Below are positions 1-8,326 of a stretch of DNA of 64,000 nt, one piece after another. A program made the translations under genes and the position numbers. This stretch comes from Pseudomonadota bacterium. Lineage in GTDB: Bacteria > Pseudomonadota > Gammaproteobacteria > Steroidobacterales > Steroidobacteraceae. The first letter of the stretch is position 1, and each line of letters starts with the position of its first letter. The DNA lies in NCBI GenBank assembly GCA_037200975.1, contig JBBCGI010000001.1:744001-808000 (forward strand), written 5' to 3'. Under the pieces are notes generated by a model. The model did not search any database. It was not told where the DNA came from and was given only the letters and a program-made list of their open reading frames with translations.

Positions 1-1245
1 CTCGGCCTGCGCCGGATTTTCCGCCGAAGACTGCGCGGGCAGCAGCAGATCGAGCGCGGCGCGCAGCGTGCCCTGATGCAACATCTGGAAAAACGAATGT
101 TGCGCGTTGTTGCCAGCCTCGCCCCACACGATGGGTGCGGTCGAATGCGCGACCGCCGTTCCGTTCAACGCGACCGATTTGCCGTTGCTCTCCATGTCGA
201 GCTGCTGCAAGTAGGCCGGGAACCGCTTGAGGCGCCCGTCATAGGGCAACACCGCGAGCGTCGGCAGCTCGAGGAAGTTGATATTCCACACGCCTAACAA
301 ACCCATGAGCACCGGCAGGTTCCGTTCCCACGGCGCGCTGCGGAAATGTTCGTCCATCTCATGCGCGCCAGCCAGCAGGTCGAGGAAACCCGCGCGGCCG
401 ATGGCGATGGCGATCGACACGCCGATCGAAGACCACATCGAATAACGTCCGCCAACCCAGTCCCACATCATGAAACGGTAGTTTGGATTGATGCCGAATG
501 CGTCCATGGCCTGTGCATTGGTCGAGACCGCGGCGAAGTGCGACGGCACGGCCGCCTCACCGAGCTTCCCGGCGAGCCACGCGCGGGCAGTGCGCGCATT
601 GGCGAGCGTTTCCTGCGTGCTGAAGGTTTTGGACGCAACGATGAACAGCGTGCGCGCCGGATCCGCGCCTTCGAGTGCGTTGGCAAGATCGCTGCCGTCG
701 ACGTTCGACACGAAACGCACGCGCGGCGCGTTCTGCGTGAATGGATGCAGCGCTTCGACCGCCATCGCGGGCCCGAGATCCGAGCCCCCAATGCCGATAT
801 TGATCACCGTGCTGAAAGCCGCGCCGGTTGATCCAAGCACCGCGCCGCTGCGGACACGCTCGGCGAAGGCCAGCATGCGTTCGCGTTCGGCCAGCACTTC
901 GCGCGCGATGTCCGCGCCGCCCGGGCCATCGGCGGAGACGCCGGGAATCCGCAACGCGGTGTGCAATACCGCGCGCCCTTCGGTGGTGTTGATCGCATCG
1001 CCGCGCCACATGGCCTCGATGCGCTCCCGCAATCCGGCGGCATCGGCCAGGCTCGCAAGCAGGTGCAGCCCGTCGTCATCCACGCGCTGGCGGGAGAAAT
1101 CGAGATACAGCCCGGCGGCTTCGCGGGAGAAGCGGGTGCCGCGCACGGGATCCGCGTCGCGCAGCGCGCGCAGGGTCACGGCACGGGTCTCGGTGGCGCG
1201 GGCCTGCAGGGCGCGCCACGCGGCGGTCAGATTGTCATGGGCCAT
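1..1245 (-). CDS. pgi: Glucose-6-phosphate isomerase (3' end outside window)
   Basis: Interconverts glucose-6-phosphate and fructose-6-phosphate in the cytoplasm (glycolysis, gluconeogenesis, sugar-nucleotide supply). The first 415 codons are present out of about 550 usual for the family, and the gene runs off the left edge. The N-terminus reads MAHDNLTAAWRAL. The phosphosugar-binding SIS motif GIGGSDLGP and the family signature DWVGGRYSMWSS are both intact. The ATG at 1243-1245 fits the family length. A short remnant resembling an aminotransferase C-terminus ends 9 bp upstream on the same strand, so pgi probably once followed that gene in an operon. Identification is firm. Confidence 0.96.
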   Translation of the reverse strand, partial: MAHDNLTAAWRALQARATETRAVTLRALRDADPVRGTRFSREAAGLYLDFSRQRVDDDGLHLLASLADAAGLRERIEAMWRGDAINTTEGRAVLHTALRIPGVSADGPGGADIAREVLAERERMLAFAERVRSGAVLGSTGAAFSTVINIGIGGSDLGPAMAVEALHPFTQNAPRVRFVSNVDGSDLANALEGADPARTLFIVASKTFSTQETLANARTARAWLAGKLGEAAVPSHFAAVSTNAQAMDAFGINPNYRFMMWDWVGGRYSMWSSIGVSIAIAIGRAGFLDLLAGAHEMDEHFRSAPWERNLPVLMGLLGVWNINFLELPTLAVLPYDGRLKRFPAYLQQLDMESNGKSVALNGTAVAHSTAPIVWGEAGNNAQHSFFQMLHQGTLRAALDLLLPAQSSAENPAQAE

Positions 1246-1254
1246 CGGGCGCGT

Positions 1255-1350
1255 TCAGCTGCGAATCAGGCCCGCGATGGTATCGACAACGTATTGAAGT
1301 TGCGACTGTTCGCTGCGGTATTGCTGGCGCCCGGATAGCAACCAGAAAGC
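1255..1350 (-). pseudogene. Possible DegT-family aminotransferase 3' remnant
   Basis: Reading the minus strand into the stop at 1255-1257 gives a tail containing QSQLQYVVDTIAGLIRS. This resembles the C-terminus of DegT/DnrJ/EryC1 aminotransferases. The intact copy at 3245-4411 ends [16 protein letters not shown]. No start codon or upstream body remains: the similarity stops near 1350, just before the antitoxin gene on the other strand. The two tails differ enough that a recent duplication is unlikely. I infer that the gene upstream of pgi was truncated when the toxin-antitoxin island arrived. The match is short and could be fortuitous. Confidence 0.4.
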
Positions 1351-1373
1351 CGCTGGATATAGAATCAATCCCG

Positions 1374-1619
1374 ATGAAAGTGACCTTGGATTTAGCAGCC
1401 GATCTGCTTCGACAAGCGAAAGCACGTGCTCGCATTGAGGGCACCAACGTTCGCGCGCTCGTCGAACGCGGCCTGCGCCTCGCGCTGGATGAAAATCGTG
1501 CGCGCCGCAAATTCAAACTCCGCGATGCATCGGTCGGTGGAAATGGCATGCACCCGGATGCCGCAGGCCGCTCGTGGCGTGAACTGCTCGCGCGTTGCTA
1601 CGGATTCACGCCTCGCTGA
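1374..1619 (+). CDS. VapB-like (DUF2191) antitoxin, orphan
   Basis: This 81-residue protein starts MKVTLDLAADLLRQAKARA, a ribbon-helix-helix N-terminus typical of VapB/DUF2191 antitoxins. The C-terminal part has the family motif FKLRDASVGG followed by a WRELLARCYG-like tail. Such antitoxins bind their own promoter and neutralise a PIN-domain VapC RNase encoded directly downstream. No VapC follows here: the next 300 bases hold only fragments of a different module on the opposite strand. It is probably an orphan antitoxin left after loss of its toxin. The 3' end overlaps a toxin remnant on the other strand by 14 bp. GC content resembles the surroundings. Confidence 0.75.
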   Translation: MKVTLDLAADLLRQAKARARIEGTNVRALVERGLRLALDENRARRKFKLRDASVGGNGMHPDAAGRSWRELLARCYGFTPR

Positions 1620-1692
1620 CGCTGTCCGGTCTGTCGGACCAGTAGCCTGGGCGTCGGCAGTGATGAGCTACCGCAACGATCTCGATGGCAGC
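1606..1692 (-). pseudogene. RelE/ParE-type toxin, C-terminal remnant
   Basis: Twenty-eight codons on the minus strand, ending at the stop 1606-1608, read AAIEIVAVAHHCRRPGYW and a short tail. This is the characteristic last strand and C-terminus of RelE/ParE-family toxins (pattern IEIVAVAHxxRRPGYW). An in-frame stop lies immediately before it and no start or N-terminal two-thirds remains, so it is a relic. It directly follows, on the same strand, the relic of the matching antitoxin (1668-1918), which preserves the usual antitoxin-then-toxin order. Confidence 0.65.
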
Positions 1693-1918
1693 TCAAAGCC
1701 ACGGAAAAGGCGTTCCCTCACCTTTGACCAAGCTACCGTCTCGACGGCCCTCGTTTCGATCTCGCGCACGCGACGCTGGATCTCCGCATCCCAGGCATCC
1801 TCCGTGCCAGCTTCGCGTAACCATGCAGACTTTCGATCAAGGCACCTGCGATCGACGCGCGGTCTTGCTCACTGAGCTGAAGCGCCCTTTTCAGCAATTC
1901 GTCAGCAGACTCGCTCAT
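1668..1918 (-). pseudogene. Addiction-module antitoxin, frameshifted
   Basis: The first reading frame starts MSESADELLKRALQLSEQ and continues through RASIAGALIESLHG. This is the N-terminus of the short 'putative addiction module component' antitoxins that pair with RelE/ParE toxins. Around 1815 the frame breaks. The conserved rest of the family (TEDAWDAEIQRRVREIE, then VRERLFRGFE) is found in another frame down to the stop at 1668-1670. Together with the toxin relic just downstream this is a dead type II toxin-antitoxin pair. A sequencing indel could mimic the antitoxin frameshift but would not explain the missing toxin body. Confidence 0.7.
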
Positions 1919-2017
1919 GCGCGAAATATACGCCCTCGTCGGCAACTGCCACATGTGCAAATCCCGCGAGGCGCGCAGAAACCCGGGAAAGTCGTCGGTG
2001 AGGCGAGCGACGCAGGC

Positions 2018-2218
2018 TCAAGGGCGGTTGCGCCCACGCTTGTAGTCGTACGAAGAATCCCATTCGAGTTTGCCGAACAATTCCCGAATGCTCTTCTGCT
2101 GGCAACGCGCGATGAATTCTTCCAGCGCTCGGGTCACTGCGGCCTTCTTGGTGCGCTCCCCACTCACCGCAAACGCTTTTTCGATGAGCTTGGCGTCAAT
2201 CGACAGGTTCGTCGCCAT
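2018..2218 (-). CDS. VapB-family antitoxin, orphan
   Basis: This 66-residue protein begins MATNLSIDAKLIEKAFAVSG and contains RTKKAAVTRALEEFIARCQQ, then a tail with FGKLEWDSSYDYK. This is the common VapB antitoxin architecture: an N-terminal DNA-binding ribbon-helix-helix and a C-terminal toxin-binding tail. I chose the ATG at 2216-2218 because it starts the conserved domain and has GGAGAC upstream. An earlier in-frame start would add six unconserved residues. No VapC/PIN gene follows: downstream lie about 100 bp of unrecognised sequence and then the frameshifted antitoxin. It looks intact but has lost its partner. Confidence 0.75.
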   Translation of the reverse strand: MATNLSIDAKLIEKAFAVSGERTKKAAVTRALEEFIARCQQKSIRELFGKLEWDSSYDYKRGRNRP

Positions 2219-2410
2219 TTGTGCAGGTCTCCACACATCGGTTTACACACAAAATGCCGAGCGCCTTATTGCATGCAACCAGCGCTCACTTGCGGCGACG
2301 ACTACGCCGCTTCCGAGAGACTGCTTCGTCGCGCAGGGCCTCGAGATGTCGATTGAGTAGGCATGCTGGCATGATATGCCATAGGCACGCGGCTGATGGG
2401 CGGTGCGAGA

Positions 2411-3173
2411 CTACTTGCCGTTGCCGTTATTCGCCTTTGCGAATCGCCGCAGTAACGCGCTGAGCCCGATCGCCGTAACGCCTTCCGACTCCTCCCACGA
2501 CTCGCTACCGCCATGGACGAGAAACGCTTCCTTTGGCCGCAGAGCGGCACAGGCGGAATGAAAACCTTTCGCCAGGGTTGGCGCCGTCGAGCGCTTGATC
2601 TCGATTGCGATCTCGACCTTTCCGCCGCGCTCGAACAGCAAATCGATCTCCGCGCCGTCTGCGGTGCGATAGAAATAAGGCGTGCGTCGGTCACCGGCGG
2701 CCGCGATGAGATTTTCGATAGCGAATCCTTCCCAGCTGGGACCAGCGATCGGATGGCCCAGCAAATCTTCCTGCGTTTCGATGTCGAGCAGTGCGTGCGC
2801 GAGTCCGCTATCGCGGATGTAGAGCTTCGGAGCGCGCACCAGGCGCTTGCCAACATTGCCACTCCAGGGCCGCAGGCGGCGCACGAGCAGCAGGTCCACC
2901 AGCAGATCGATGTACCGGGTCACGGCCGGTGGTGATTTCATCGATCACCACGAGCTTGCCGGCCTGGGCGCGCAGGAATGCATCGGCGTCGTGCAGGCGG
3001 CGCATGTCGAGCGGTCGCTCGAGATCGAGATAGATGGCCCCTGCTTTGCCCCGGCGCGCGGCGATTTTGTGCGCGAGCGTGGTCTTGCCTACCTGGCGTG
3101 GGCCGAGCAGTACCAAGCCGGGCAGGCGCTCCAGGGTGGCTTCGATGATGGGCTGGAGGCGGCGGGAAAGCAT
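2411..3173 (-). pseudogene. AAA_14/DUF4143 ATPase with internal deletion
   Basis: The N-terminal frame (start 3173) reads MLSRRLQPIIEATLERL and GPRQVGKTTLA (Walker A), then GKLVVIDEI (Walker B). After Walker B the frame goes out of register. A second frame from about 2941 carries the rest of the family: TRYIDLLVDLLLVRRLRPW, LYIRDSGLAHALLDI, GPSWEGFAIENL, GAEIDLLF and EIKRSTAP. Against the intact paralogue at 4416-5573, about 139 residues (roughly 79-217) are missing, including the SLAGR region and the winged-helix segment. The deletion plus frameshift make it a pseudogene. A palindrome lies 11 bp upstream of the start, as in the paralogue. Confidence 0.85.
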
Positions 3174-3184
3174 GGTTTTCGGAA

Positions 3185-3221
3185 CCCCGTAAATCTAACG
3201 TCAGACGTTACATTTACGGGG
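3185..3221. promoter_or_regulatory. Palindrome upstream of ATPase relic (candidate operator)
   Basis: Two 18-nt arms (3185-3202 and 3204-3221) pair with one mismatch around a single central base. The arm reads CCCCGTAAATCTAACGTC. It ends 11 bp before the start codon of the AAA_14/DUF4143 pseudogene. There is no T-run, so it does not look like an intrinsic terminator. Its position mirrors the palindrome before the intact paralogue, which suggests an operator or processing site. The function is inferred. Confidence 0.6.
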
Positions 3222-3244
3222 ATCGAATTGCAGAGGCACGGGGT

Positions 3245-4411
3245 CTAAGCACCGAAAAAACTCTCGATGCGGTCGATCACGTACTGAAGCTGGACCTCTT
3301 CGAGTTCCGGATAGATGGGCAACGCCAGCGTCTCCCGAGATGCTCGCAACGACTCCGGAAAGTCCTCGGGTTTGTGCCCGAGGTAGGCGAAACACTGCTG
3401 CATGTGCAGCGGCAATGGATAGTAGATCTCGCAGCCCACACCCTCTTTACCGAGCCAGCCGCGCAGTTCATCGCGGCGCTCCGTGCGGATGCAGTACTGG
3501 TTGTAAATGTGTCGCGAACCGGCCGGCGCCGGCGGCGGCGTGACGACTTTGCCAGCGAGATTGGCGCGCTTGAAGGCGGCGTCGTAGTAAGCGGCATTGC
3601 GCTGGCGCGCAGCGCTCCAGCTATCCAGATGCGGCAGCTTCACGTTGAGCACGGCGGCCTGGATCTCGTCGAGCCGGAAGTTGCCGCCGATGAGCTCGTG
3701 GTAGTACTTCGGCTCCATGCCGTGCACGCGCAGCTTCATGAGCTTGGCGGCGAGTTGCTCGTCATTGGTGACGCACATGCCGGCATCGCCGAACGCGCCG
3801 AGATTCTTGGTGGGAAAGAACGACAGGCAACCGATATCGCCAATCGAGCACGCGCGGCGCCCAGCTTCGTCCGCGGAACCGATGGCCTGCGCGGCGTCCT
3901 CGATGATCGAGAGCCCATGCTTGCGGGCGATCGCCTGCACACGCTTCATGTCGGCCATCTGCCCGTACAGGTGCACTGGCATGACGGAACGCACACGACC
4001 GCCGGTAGCGCGATTGATCAGCGCGCCCTCGCGCGCTTCGCAGCCCGCGAGGAATTCCTCGATCGCATCGGGCGAGATGTTGAAGGTGTCGGGATCGATG
4101 TCGACGAACACCGGGCGCGCGCCGGCGCGGGCGATGGTGCCAGCGGTGGCGAAAAACGTGTATGGGCTGGTAATGACCTCGTCACCCGCGCCGATGCCGA
4201 GCGCCATGAGCGCGATCAGCAATGCGTCGGTACCGGAAGAGATACCGACGCCGTATTTGCAACCGGAGTACGCCGCGGTCGCGGCTTCGAGCGCCTTCAC
4301 CTCGGGGCCGAGAATGAAGTACTGCGATTCAGCGACGCGCAGCAACGCCGCGTCGAGCTCGGGTTTGAGCGCGCGGTACTGAGGTTTGAGATCGAGAAGG
4401 GGGACTTTCAC
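3245..4411 (-). CDS. DegT/DnrJ/EryC1/StrS-family PLP aminotransferase
   Basis: Members transfer an amino group to keto-sugar nucleotides, giving amino sugars for lipopolysaccharide or other glycans. The 388-residue product starts [20 protein letters not shown], the standard family N-terminus. The GTG at 4409-4411 was chosen for that reason, and it also removes overlap with the neighbouring ATPase gene. The PLP-binding lysine sits in [16 protein letters not shown], with upstream EDAAQAIG and the downstream substrate region [12 protein letters not shown]. The adjacent epimerase gene (5643-6686) supports a role in surface-sugar synthesis. The exact substrate cannot be read from the sequence. Confidence 0.9.
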   Translation of the reverse strand: MKVPLLDLKPQYRALKPELDAALLRVAESQYFILGPEVKALEAATAAYSGCKYGVGISSGTDALLIALMALGIGAGDEVITSPYTFFATAGTIARAGARPVFVDIDPDTFNISPDAIEEFLAGCEAREGALINRATGGRVRSVMPVHLYGQMADMKRVQAIARKHGLSIIEDAAQAIGSADEAGRRACSIGDIGCLSFFPTKNLGAFGDAGMCVTNDEQLAAKLMKLRVHGMEPKYYHELIGGNFRLDEIQAAVLNVKLPHLDSWSAARQRNAAYYDAAFKRANLAGKVVTPPPAPAGSRHIYNQYCIRTERRDELRGWLGKEGVGCEIYYPLPLHMQQCFAYLGHKPEDFPESLRASRETLALPIYPELEEVQLQYVIDRIESFFGA

Positions 4412-4415
4412 GGCT

Positions 4416-5573
4416 TCAGAATCCTGTTGCTTTGATGGACTGCAACTGCGACGCCGGCACGGCACGGACGCCTGGAGCGACGTCGAACGCATGCTCCCCG
4501 GCGTGAATAATAAAAAGCCGGTCGAGCTTCAGATCCGCAAGTGCAGATCGCATGGATGAAGTAAACAAGGGCGCTGTTGTACGCTTGATTTCGAAGCCGA
4601 CGCGTCTTTGACCGCGAACGATCAACAGGTCGAGTTCAGCGCCGTTCGTAGTACGCCAGAAGTAGCATTCGCGCCGATCGGCGCGAAGGTGTGTAACCAC
4701 CTGATGAAGGATAAATCCCTCCCAGGATGCCCCGGACTTGGGATGACGCTCGAGACCGATGCCATCGCGGATATCTAGAAGCGTGTGCAGCAGGCCGGAA
4801 TCGGAAATGTAGATGCGCGGCGACTTGACCTGTCGCTTGCCGAGGTTTTCATGCCAGGGGCGGAGAATCGTGACGACGAAAGCGCCAGCGAGGGTGTCCA
4901 GATATCCACGGATTGTTGTATCGGCGACCCCGAGCGATCGGCCGAATTCCGAGGCATTCCAAATCTGGCCGTGGAAATGCGCAATCATGCTCCAGAACCG
5001 CTCCATCGTGACAGCAGAGAACCGCAGTCCCAGCGCTGGCAGGTCGCGCTCCAGATACGTGCGCACAAGGTCCTTTCGCCAGTCGAAGCTGACCTTGTCC
5101 GATGATGCGAGAAAAGACACCGGGAATCCGCCGCGTAACCACAGGCGATCGAGGTTTGCCGCTCCGATCTCATGGATGGAAAGACCTGCCAGCTCATAGT
5201 ACGCGATGCGGCCAGCGAGACTTTCGGAGCTCTGCCGCAACAACGCGGGCGCAGCACTGCCCAGCACCAGGAATCGCGCCGGCAACGGCCGTCTATCAGC
5301 AAGTACTCTCAGGCTCTCGAATAAGGCTGGCTGGCGCTGAACTTCGTCGACGACAACAAGCCCCTTGAGCCGCCGCAACACCAGCATGGTATCCGCCAGA
5401 CGACTCGAATCGTCCGGGTCTTCGAGATCGAAGTAGCGCGCCGCTGCTCGTGGTCCGGCCAGCACGCGCGCCAGCGTGCTCTTGCCGATCTGACGTGGGC
5501 CGACCAGGCCCACCACCGGGTATTGGCGCAGCAACCTGCGTAATGCCTGCAAATGGAGGGGGCGAGCCAGCAT
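4416..5573 (-). CDS. AAA_14/DUF4143 family ATPase (intact)
   Basis: This 385-residue protein has an N-terminal P-loop domain: GPRQIGKST (Walker A, about residues 25-33) and [10 protein letters not shown] (Walker B, about 70-78). The hallmark [22 protein letters not shown] and [10 protein letters not shown] follow. The C-terminal DUF4143 nuclease-like region has [18 protein letters not shown] and FEIKRTTAP. Cellular function is unknown; the family is widespread, mobile and often found near toxin-antitoxin genes. I start it at [15 protein letters not shown] (ATG 5571-5573) because this aligns with MLSRRL of the paralogue and places the palindrome 14 bp upstream. Two upstream ATGs lie inside that palindrome. 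It separates the aminotransferase and epimerase genes and probably inserted there. Confidence 0.88.
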   Translation of the reverse strand: MLARPLHLQALRRLLRQYPVVGLVGPRQIGKSTLARVLAGPRAAARYFDLEDPDDSSRLADTMLVLRRLKGLVVVDEVQRQPALFESLRVLADRRPLPARFLVLGSAAPALLRQSSESLAGRIAYYELAGLSIHEIGAANLDRLWLRGGFPVSFLASSDKVSFDWRKDLVRTYLERDLPALGLRFSAVTMERFWSMIAHFHGQIWNASEFGRSLGVADTTIRGYLDTLAGAFVVTILRPWHENLGKRQVKSPRIYISDSGLLHTLLDIRDGIGLERHPKSGASWEGFILHQVVTHLRADRRECYFWRTTNGAELDLLIVRGQRRVGFEIKRTTAPLFTSSMRSALADLKLDRLFIIHAGEHAFDVAPGVRAVPASQLQSIKATGF

Positions 5574-5587
5574 CCTGGCTGCGACCG

Positions 5588-5628
5588 TACCATGCATATT
5601 CGGTGTCTGCCACCGAATATGCATGGTA
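5588..5628. promoter_or_regulatory. Perfect 18-bp palindrome upstream of ATPase gene
   Basis: Arms 5588-5605 (TACCATGCATATTCGGTG) and 5611-5628 are exact reverse complements around a 5-nt centre. The palindrome lies 14 bp before the ATPase start and 14 bp beyond the end of the epimerase gene. It has no adjacent T-run. Its position matches the palindrome at 3185-3221 before the degraded paralogue, but the arm sequences differ. It is a candidate autoregulatory operator or insertion-associated end. Confidence 0.65.
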
Positions 5629-5642
5629 GGAAAAACGGGCGT

Positions 5643-6686
5643 CTAGCCCAGATTCGTCACCCGTGCAGGCTGCGGCGCCTGCGTCTTGTAGTACTCGAGG
5701 TACCAGTCGACGAACCTGCGGATGCCGACTTCGACCGGCGTCGCCGGCTTGTAACCCACATCGCGCACCAGGTCTTCGACGTCGGCGAACGTATCCGCGA
5801 CGTCGCCCGGCTGCAGCGGCAGCATGTTCTTGATGGCCTTCTTGCCGAGGCAGTCTTCGAGCACTTCGATGTAGCGGGACAGATCCACCGGCGCGTTGTT
5901 GCCGATGTTGTAGATACGGAACGGTGCGCTACTGGTGGCCGGATCCGGGCTGTCGCTGTTCCACTCCTTGTTAGGCGCGGCGATGCGGTCGCAGGCGCGC
6001 ACCACGCCCTCGGCGATATCGTCGACGAAAGTGAAGTCGCGTTTGTGGTGACCGTTGTTGAACACGTCGATGGGTTTGCCTTCGAGAATGTTCCGGGTGA
6101 ACAGGAACAGCGCCATGTCGGGCCGGCCCCACGGACCGTAGACCGTGAAGAATCTCAATCCGGTGACAGGTAGTTTGAACAGCGCGGCATAGTTGTGCGC
6201 CATGAGCTCATTGGCCCGTTTGGTCGACGCGTACAGCGAGAGCGGATGATCCACGCCGCGATGCACCGAAAACGGCATGTGCGAGTTGAGGCCATACACC
6301 GAGCTCGTCGACGCGAACACCAGGTGTTCGGCGCCGTTGTACCGGCAGCCCTCGAGCACGTTCAACGTGCCGGTGACGTTGCTGTCGATGTAGGCGTGCG
6401 GATTCTCGAGCGAATAACGCACGCCAGCCTGTGCCGCCAGATGAATGACCCGCGGGAATTTTTCCTTCGCGAACAGCGACTTCATGCCGCCGCGATCGGC
6501 GAGGTCCATCTTCACGAAGCGGAATTTGGGCTCGCGTTCGAGTATTGCCAGACGCGCACGCTTGAGCGTGGGATCGTAGTAATCGTTGAGGTTGTCGAGT
6601 CCGAGCACCTCATCGCCACGCGCCAGCAACTTGCGGGCCGTGTGGAAGCCGATGAATCCGGCGGCGCCGGTCAGCAGGATTTTCAC
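5643..6686 (-). CDS. UDP-glucuronate 4-epimerase-like SDR enzyme
   Basis: This 347-residue extended short-chain dehydrogenase is expected to convert UDP-glucuronate to UDP-galacturonate for cell-surface polysaccharide. The NAD-binding GAAGFIGFH is at the N-terminus. ASTSSVYG and the catalytic YASTKRANE follow, with the family-typical [19 protein letters not shown] region. The GTG at 6684-6686 overlaps the dnaQ stop (GTGA), so translation is probably coupled to dnaQ. An upstream in-frame start would add ten residues inside dnaQ and is less likely. UDP-glucose or GlcNAc specificity cannot be excluded from sequence alone. Confidence 0.85.
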   Translation of the reverse strand: MKILLTGAAGFIGFHTARKLLARGDEVLGLDNLNDYYDPTLKRARLAILEREPKFRFVKMDLADRGGMKSLFAKEKFPRVIHLAAQAGVRYSLENPHAYIDSNVTGTLNVLEGCRYNGAEHLVFASTSSVYGLNSHMPFSVHRGVDHPLSLYASTKRANELMAHNYAALFKLPVTGLRFFTVYGPWGRPDMALFLFTRNILEGKPIDVFNNGHHKRDFTFVDDIAEGVVRACDRIAAPNKEWNSDSPDPATSSAPFRIYNIGNNAPVDLSRYIEVLEDCLGKKAIKNMLPLQPGDVADTFADVEDLVRDVGYKPATPVEVGIRRFVDWYLEYYKTQAPQPARVTNLG

Positions 6687-7414
6687 TGACGCGTCTCGGT
6701 ATCGGGCGCACGCCACACCGCCTTGCCACCGCTCGCCTTGTGAATCAGGTCGAGCATGGCCTCGTGGCGTTCCATTTCTTCCGTGCTCGCAGCGGGCGCG
6801 GCCAGCGCGATTCCCGTGGCGACCTTCACAACCCCCGCCGTCGCAACCGCAGCCGACGCGCTGCGCTGCGCTGCTGGCGCAAGCGCCAACGCACTCTGCC
6901 CGCCGGTCATCGCCAGATACACGTCAACAAGAATGCCCGCGTCGAGCAACGCCCCGTGCAACTCGCGCTTGGAGTTGTCGACGCTATATCGTTTGCACAA
7001 CGCATCTAGCCCGTTGCGCTGCCCCGGATGCAGGCTGCGCGCCAGCGCCAGCGTATCGAGCACCTTGCACAGCGCCGCGATCTTTCTTGCCTCGCCCGGC
7101 AACCGCGCGAACTCCGCATCGAGAAACCCGACGTCGAACGGCGCGTTGTGAATGATCAGTTCCGCGCCCGAAATAAACGTCAGCAAATCCGCCGCCACCT
7201 CGGCGAACTTCGGCGCCTGCTGCAGACGCGCGAGCTCGATGCCGTGCACGGCAAGCGCGCCGGCATCGATGTCGCGTTCCGGATTCAGGTAACGATGAAA
7301 CTTCTGTCCCGACGGACGGCGGTTGAAGATTTCGATGCAGCCGATTTCGATGATGCGATGACCGGCGCTGGCATCGAGGCCCGTGGTTTCAACGTCGAGA
7401 ACGATTTGGCGCAT
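6683..7414 (-). CDS. dnaQ: DNA polymerase III epsilon subunit (proofreading exonuclease)
   Basis: Provides 3'-5' proofreading for the replicative polymerase. The 243-residue product shows Exo[11 protein letters not shown] (metal-binding Asp and Glu), Exo[15 protein letters not shown] and ExoIII with His and Asp in [15 protein letters not shown]. The C-terminal tail after an Ala-rich linker would bind the alpha subunit. In many gammaproteobacteria dnaQ is next to rnhA and a yafS methyltransferase. Here the methyltransferase is present upstream but rnhA is not. The gene overlaps the epimerase start by 4 bp. Confidence 0.96.
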   Translation of the reverse strand: MRQIVLDVETTGLDASAGHRIIEIGCIEIFNRRPSGQKFHRYLNPERDIDAGALAVHGIELARLQQAPKFAEVAADLLTFISGAELIIHNAPFDVGFLDAEFARLPGEARKIAALCKVLDTLALARSLHPGQRNGLDALCKRYSVDNSKRELHGALLDAGILVDVYLAMTGGQSALALAPAAQRSASAAVATAGVVKVATGIALAAPAASTEEMERHEAMLDLIHKASGGKAVWRAPDTETRQ

Positions 7415-7454
7415 GGAGCGCGAGTCTAGCGGGGATCGGGCACGGCTGCGCTGC

Positions 7455-8198
7455 TCAGGAGCTCTCGCGCGGCGTGGTGGGTTTGACCAGGCCGCCGATG
7501 CCCTGCGTCCGCTCCCGCATCTTCGGCCGGATCGGCGTGAGCGTGTAAATGCGCTTGCGCGCCTTGATGAGGTACGCGCCCGCGGGCCAGGGTTTGATCC
7601 AGCCCCGCCGCAGCAGTGCCGACGGCACTCCGGAGCGCGGCGCGGTACTGCCCCACGGCGGCGTGAATAGATAGTTGCGCGTCAGGGTCACGTCGTAGCC
7701 GAGCAGCTCGAGCCAGTCGGCCAGCCGACCCGCGCCGAGCATTCGCTTGAGCCCGGGCGGATAACCGCGGCTGATTGCGCGGCTGCGGAATCCCCACAGG
7801 CTCCACGGACGAAATCCGAGCGCGATCAATTGACCTTCGCCGGCGAGCACGCGATCCGCTTCGCGCACCACCGCATAGGGATCGGTTTCGAATTCGAGCG
7901 TGTGCGGCAGGATGACCGCGTCGACCGCGCCGTTGGCGATCGGCAATTGTGAGAGCCGCGCCGCGATGTCGGCATCGGCGCAACCCGTGCGATCGTGCGC
8001 GATAACGGCGTGTCGCCGGGTACGACAACCGGTCAACAATCCTTCGCGAGTGCCCCAGGTTCCAAGCTGCAGCAACTCCCAGCCGAAAACATCGTCCAAC
8101 GCCTCGACCATGAGTTCGGATTCGGCCTGTAACACGGATTGCCCTAGGGCGGACCGTAGCCAATTGTCGACCGCAGCGGAGGTGGTGGTGTGCGTCAC
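7455..8198 (-). CDS. YafS-like SAM-dependent methyltransferase
   Basis: This 247-residue protein has the pattern of the YafS-like methyltransferases encoded beside dnaQ/rnhA. It carries LPIANGAVDAVILPHTLEF, READRVLAGEGQLIALGF, PWSLWGFR and a C-terminal PAGAYLIKARKR region. The substrate is unknown. The gene is 40 bp upstream of dnaQ on the same strand, so they may be co-transcribed. It is divergent from mltD, with 128 bp between them that must hold both promoters. Confidence 0.85.
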   Translation of the reverse strand: MTHTTTSAAVDNWLRSALGQSVLQAESELMVEALDDVFGWELLQLGTWGTREGLLTGCRTRRHAVIAHDRTGCADADIAARLSQLPIANGAVDAVILPHTLEFETDPYAVVREADRVLAGEGQLIALGFRPWSLWGFRSRAISRGYPPGLKRMLGAGRLADWLELLGYDVTLTRNYLFTPPWGSTAPRSGVPSALLRRGWIKPWPAGAYLIKARKRIYTLTPIRPKMRERTQGIGGLVKPTTPRESS

Positions 8199-8326
8199 AA
8201 ACGGCGTGAATTACATCACAAAAAAGGTAGCAATCCTGTGAACTTACGGCTTAAATACCCGCCACTGACGAAGTACCGTCACGTTGCGAAAACGGTACCT
8301 GCAACTACCGCCCCCGGGGGTGCGAA

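Noticed and set aside
1902-2105. Minus-strand frame after the VapB antitoxin as a possible VapC toxin
   Set aside because: It overlaps the antitoxin out of frame and shows no PIN-domain acidic residues. The sequence after the VapB stop is not recognisable as VapC.
2237-2410. Short basic minus-strand frame of about 28 codons between VapB and the ATPase relic
   Set aside because: It has no recognisable domain, no ribosome site and no homology I can name. It may be another relic but cannot be supported.
3374-4435. Long plus-strand frame opposite the DegT gene
   Set aside because: It is a shadow frame caused by GC-rich third positions. The minus strand encodes a complete aminotransferase with all motifs.
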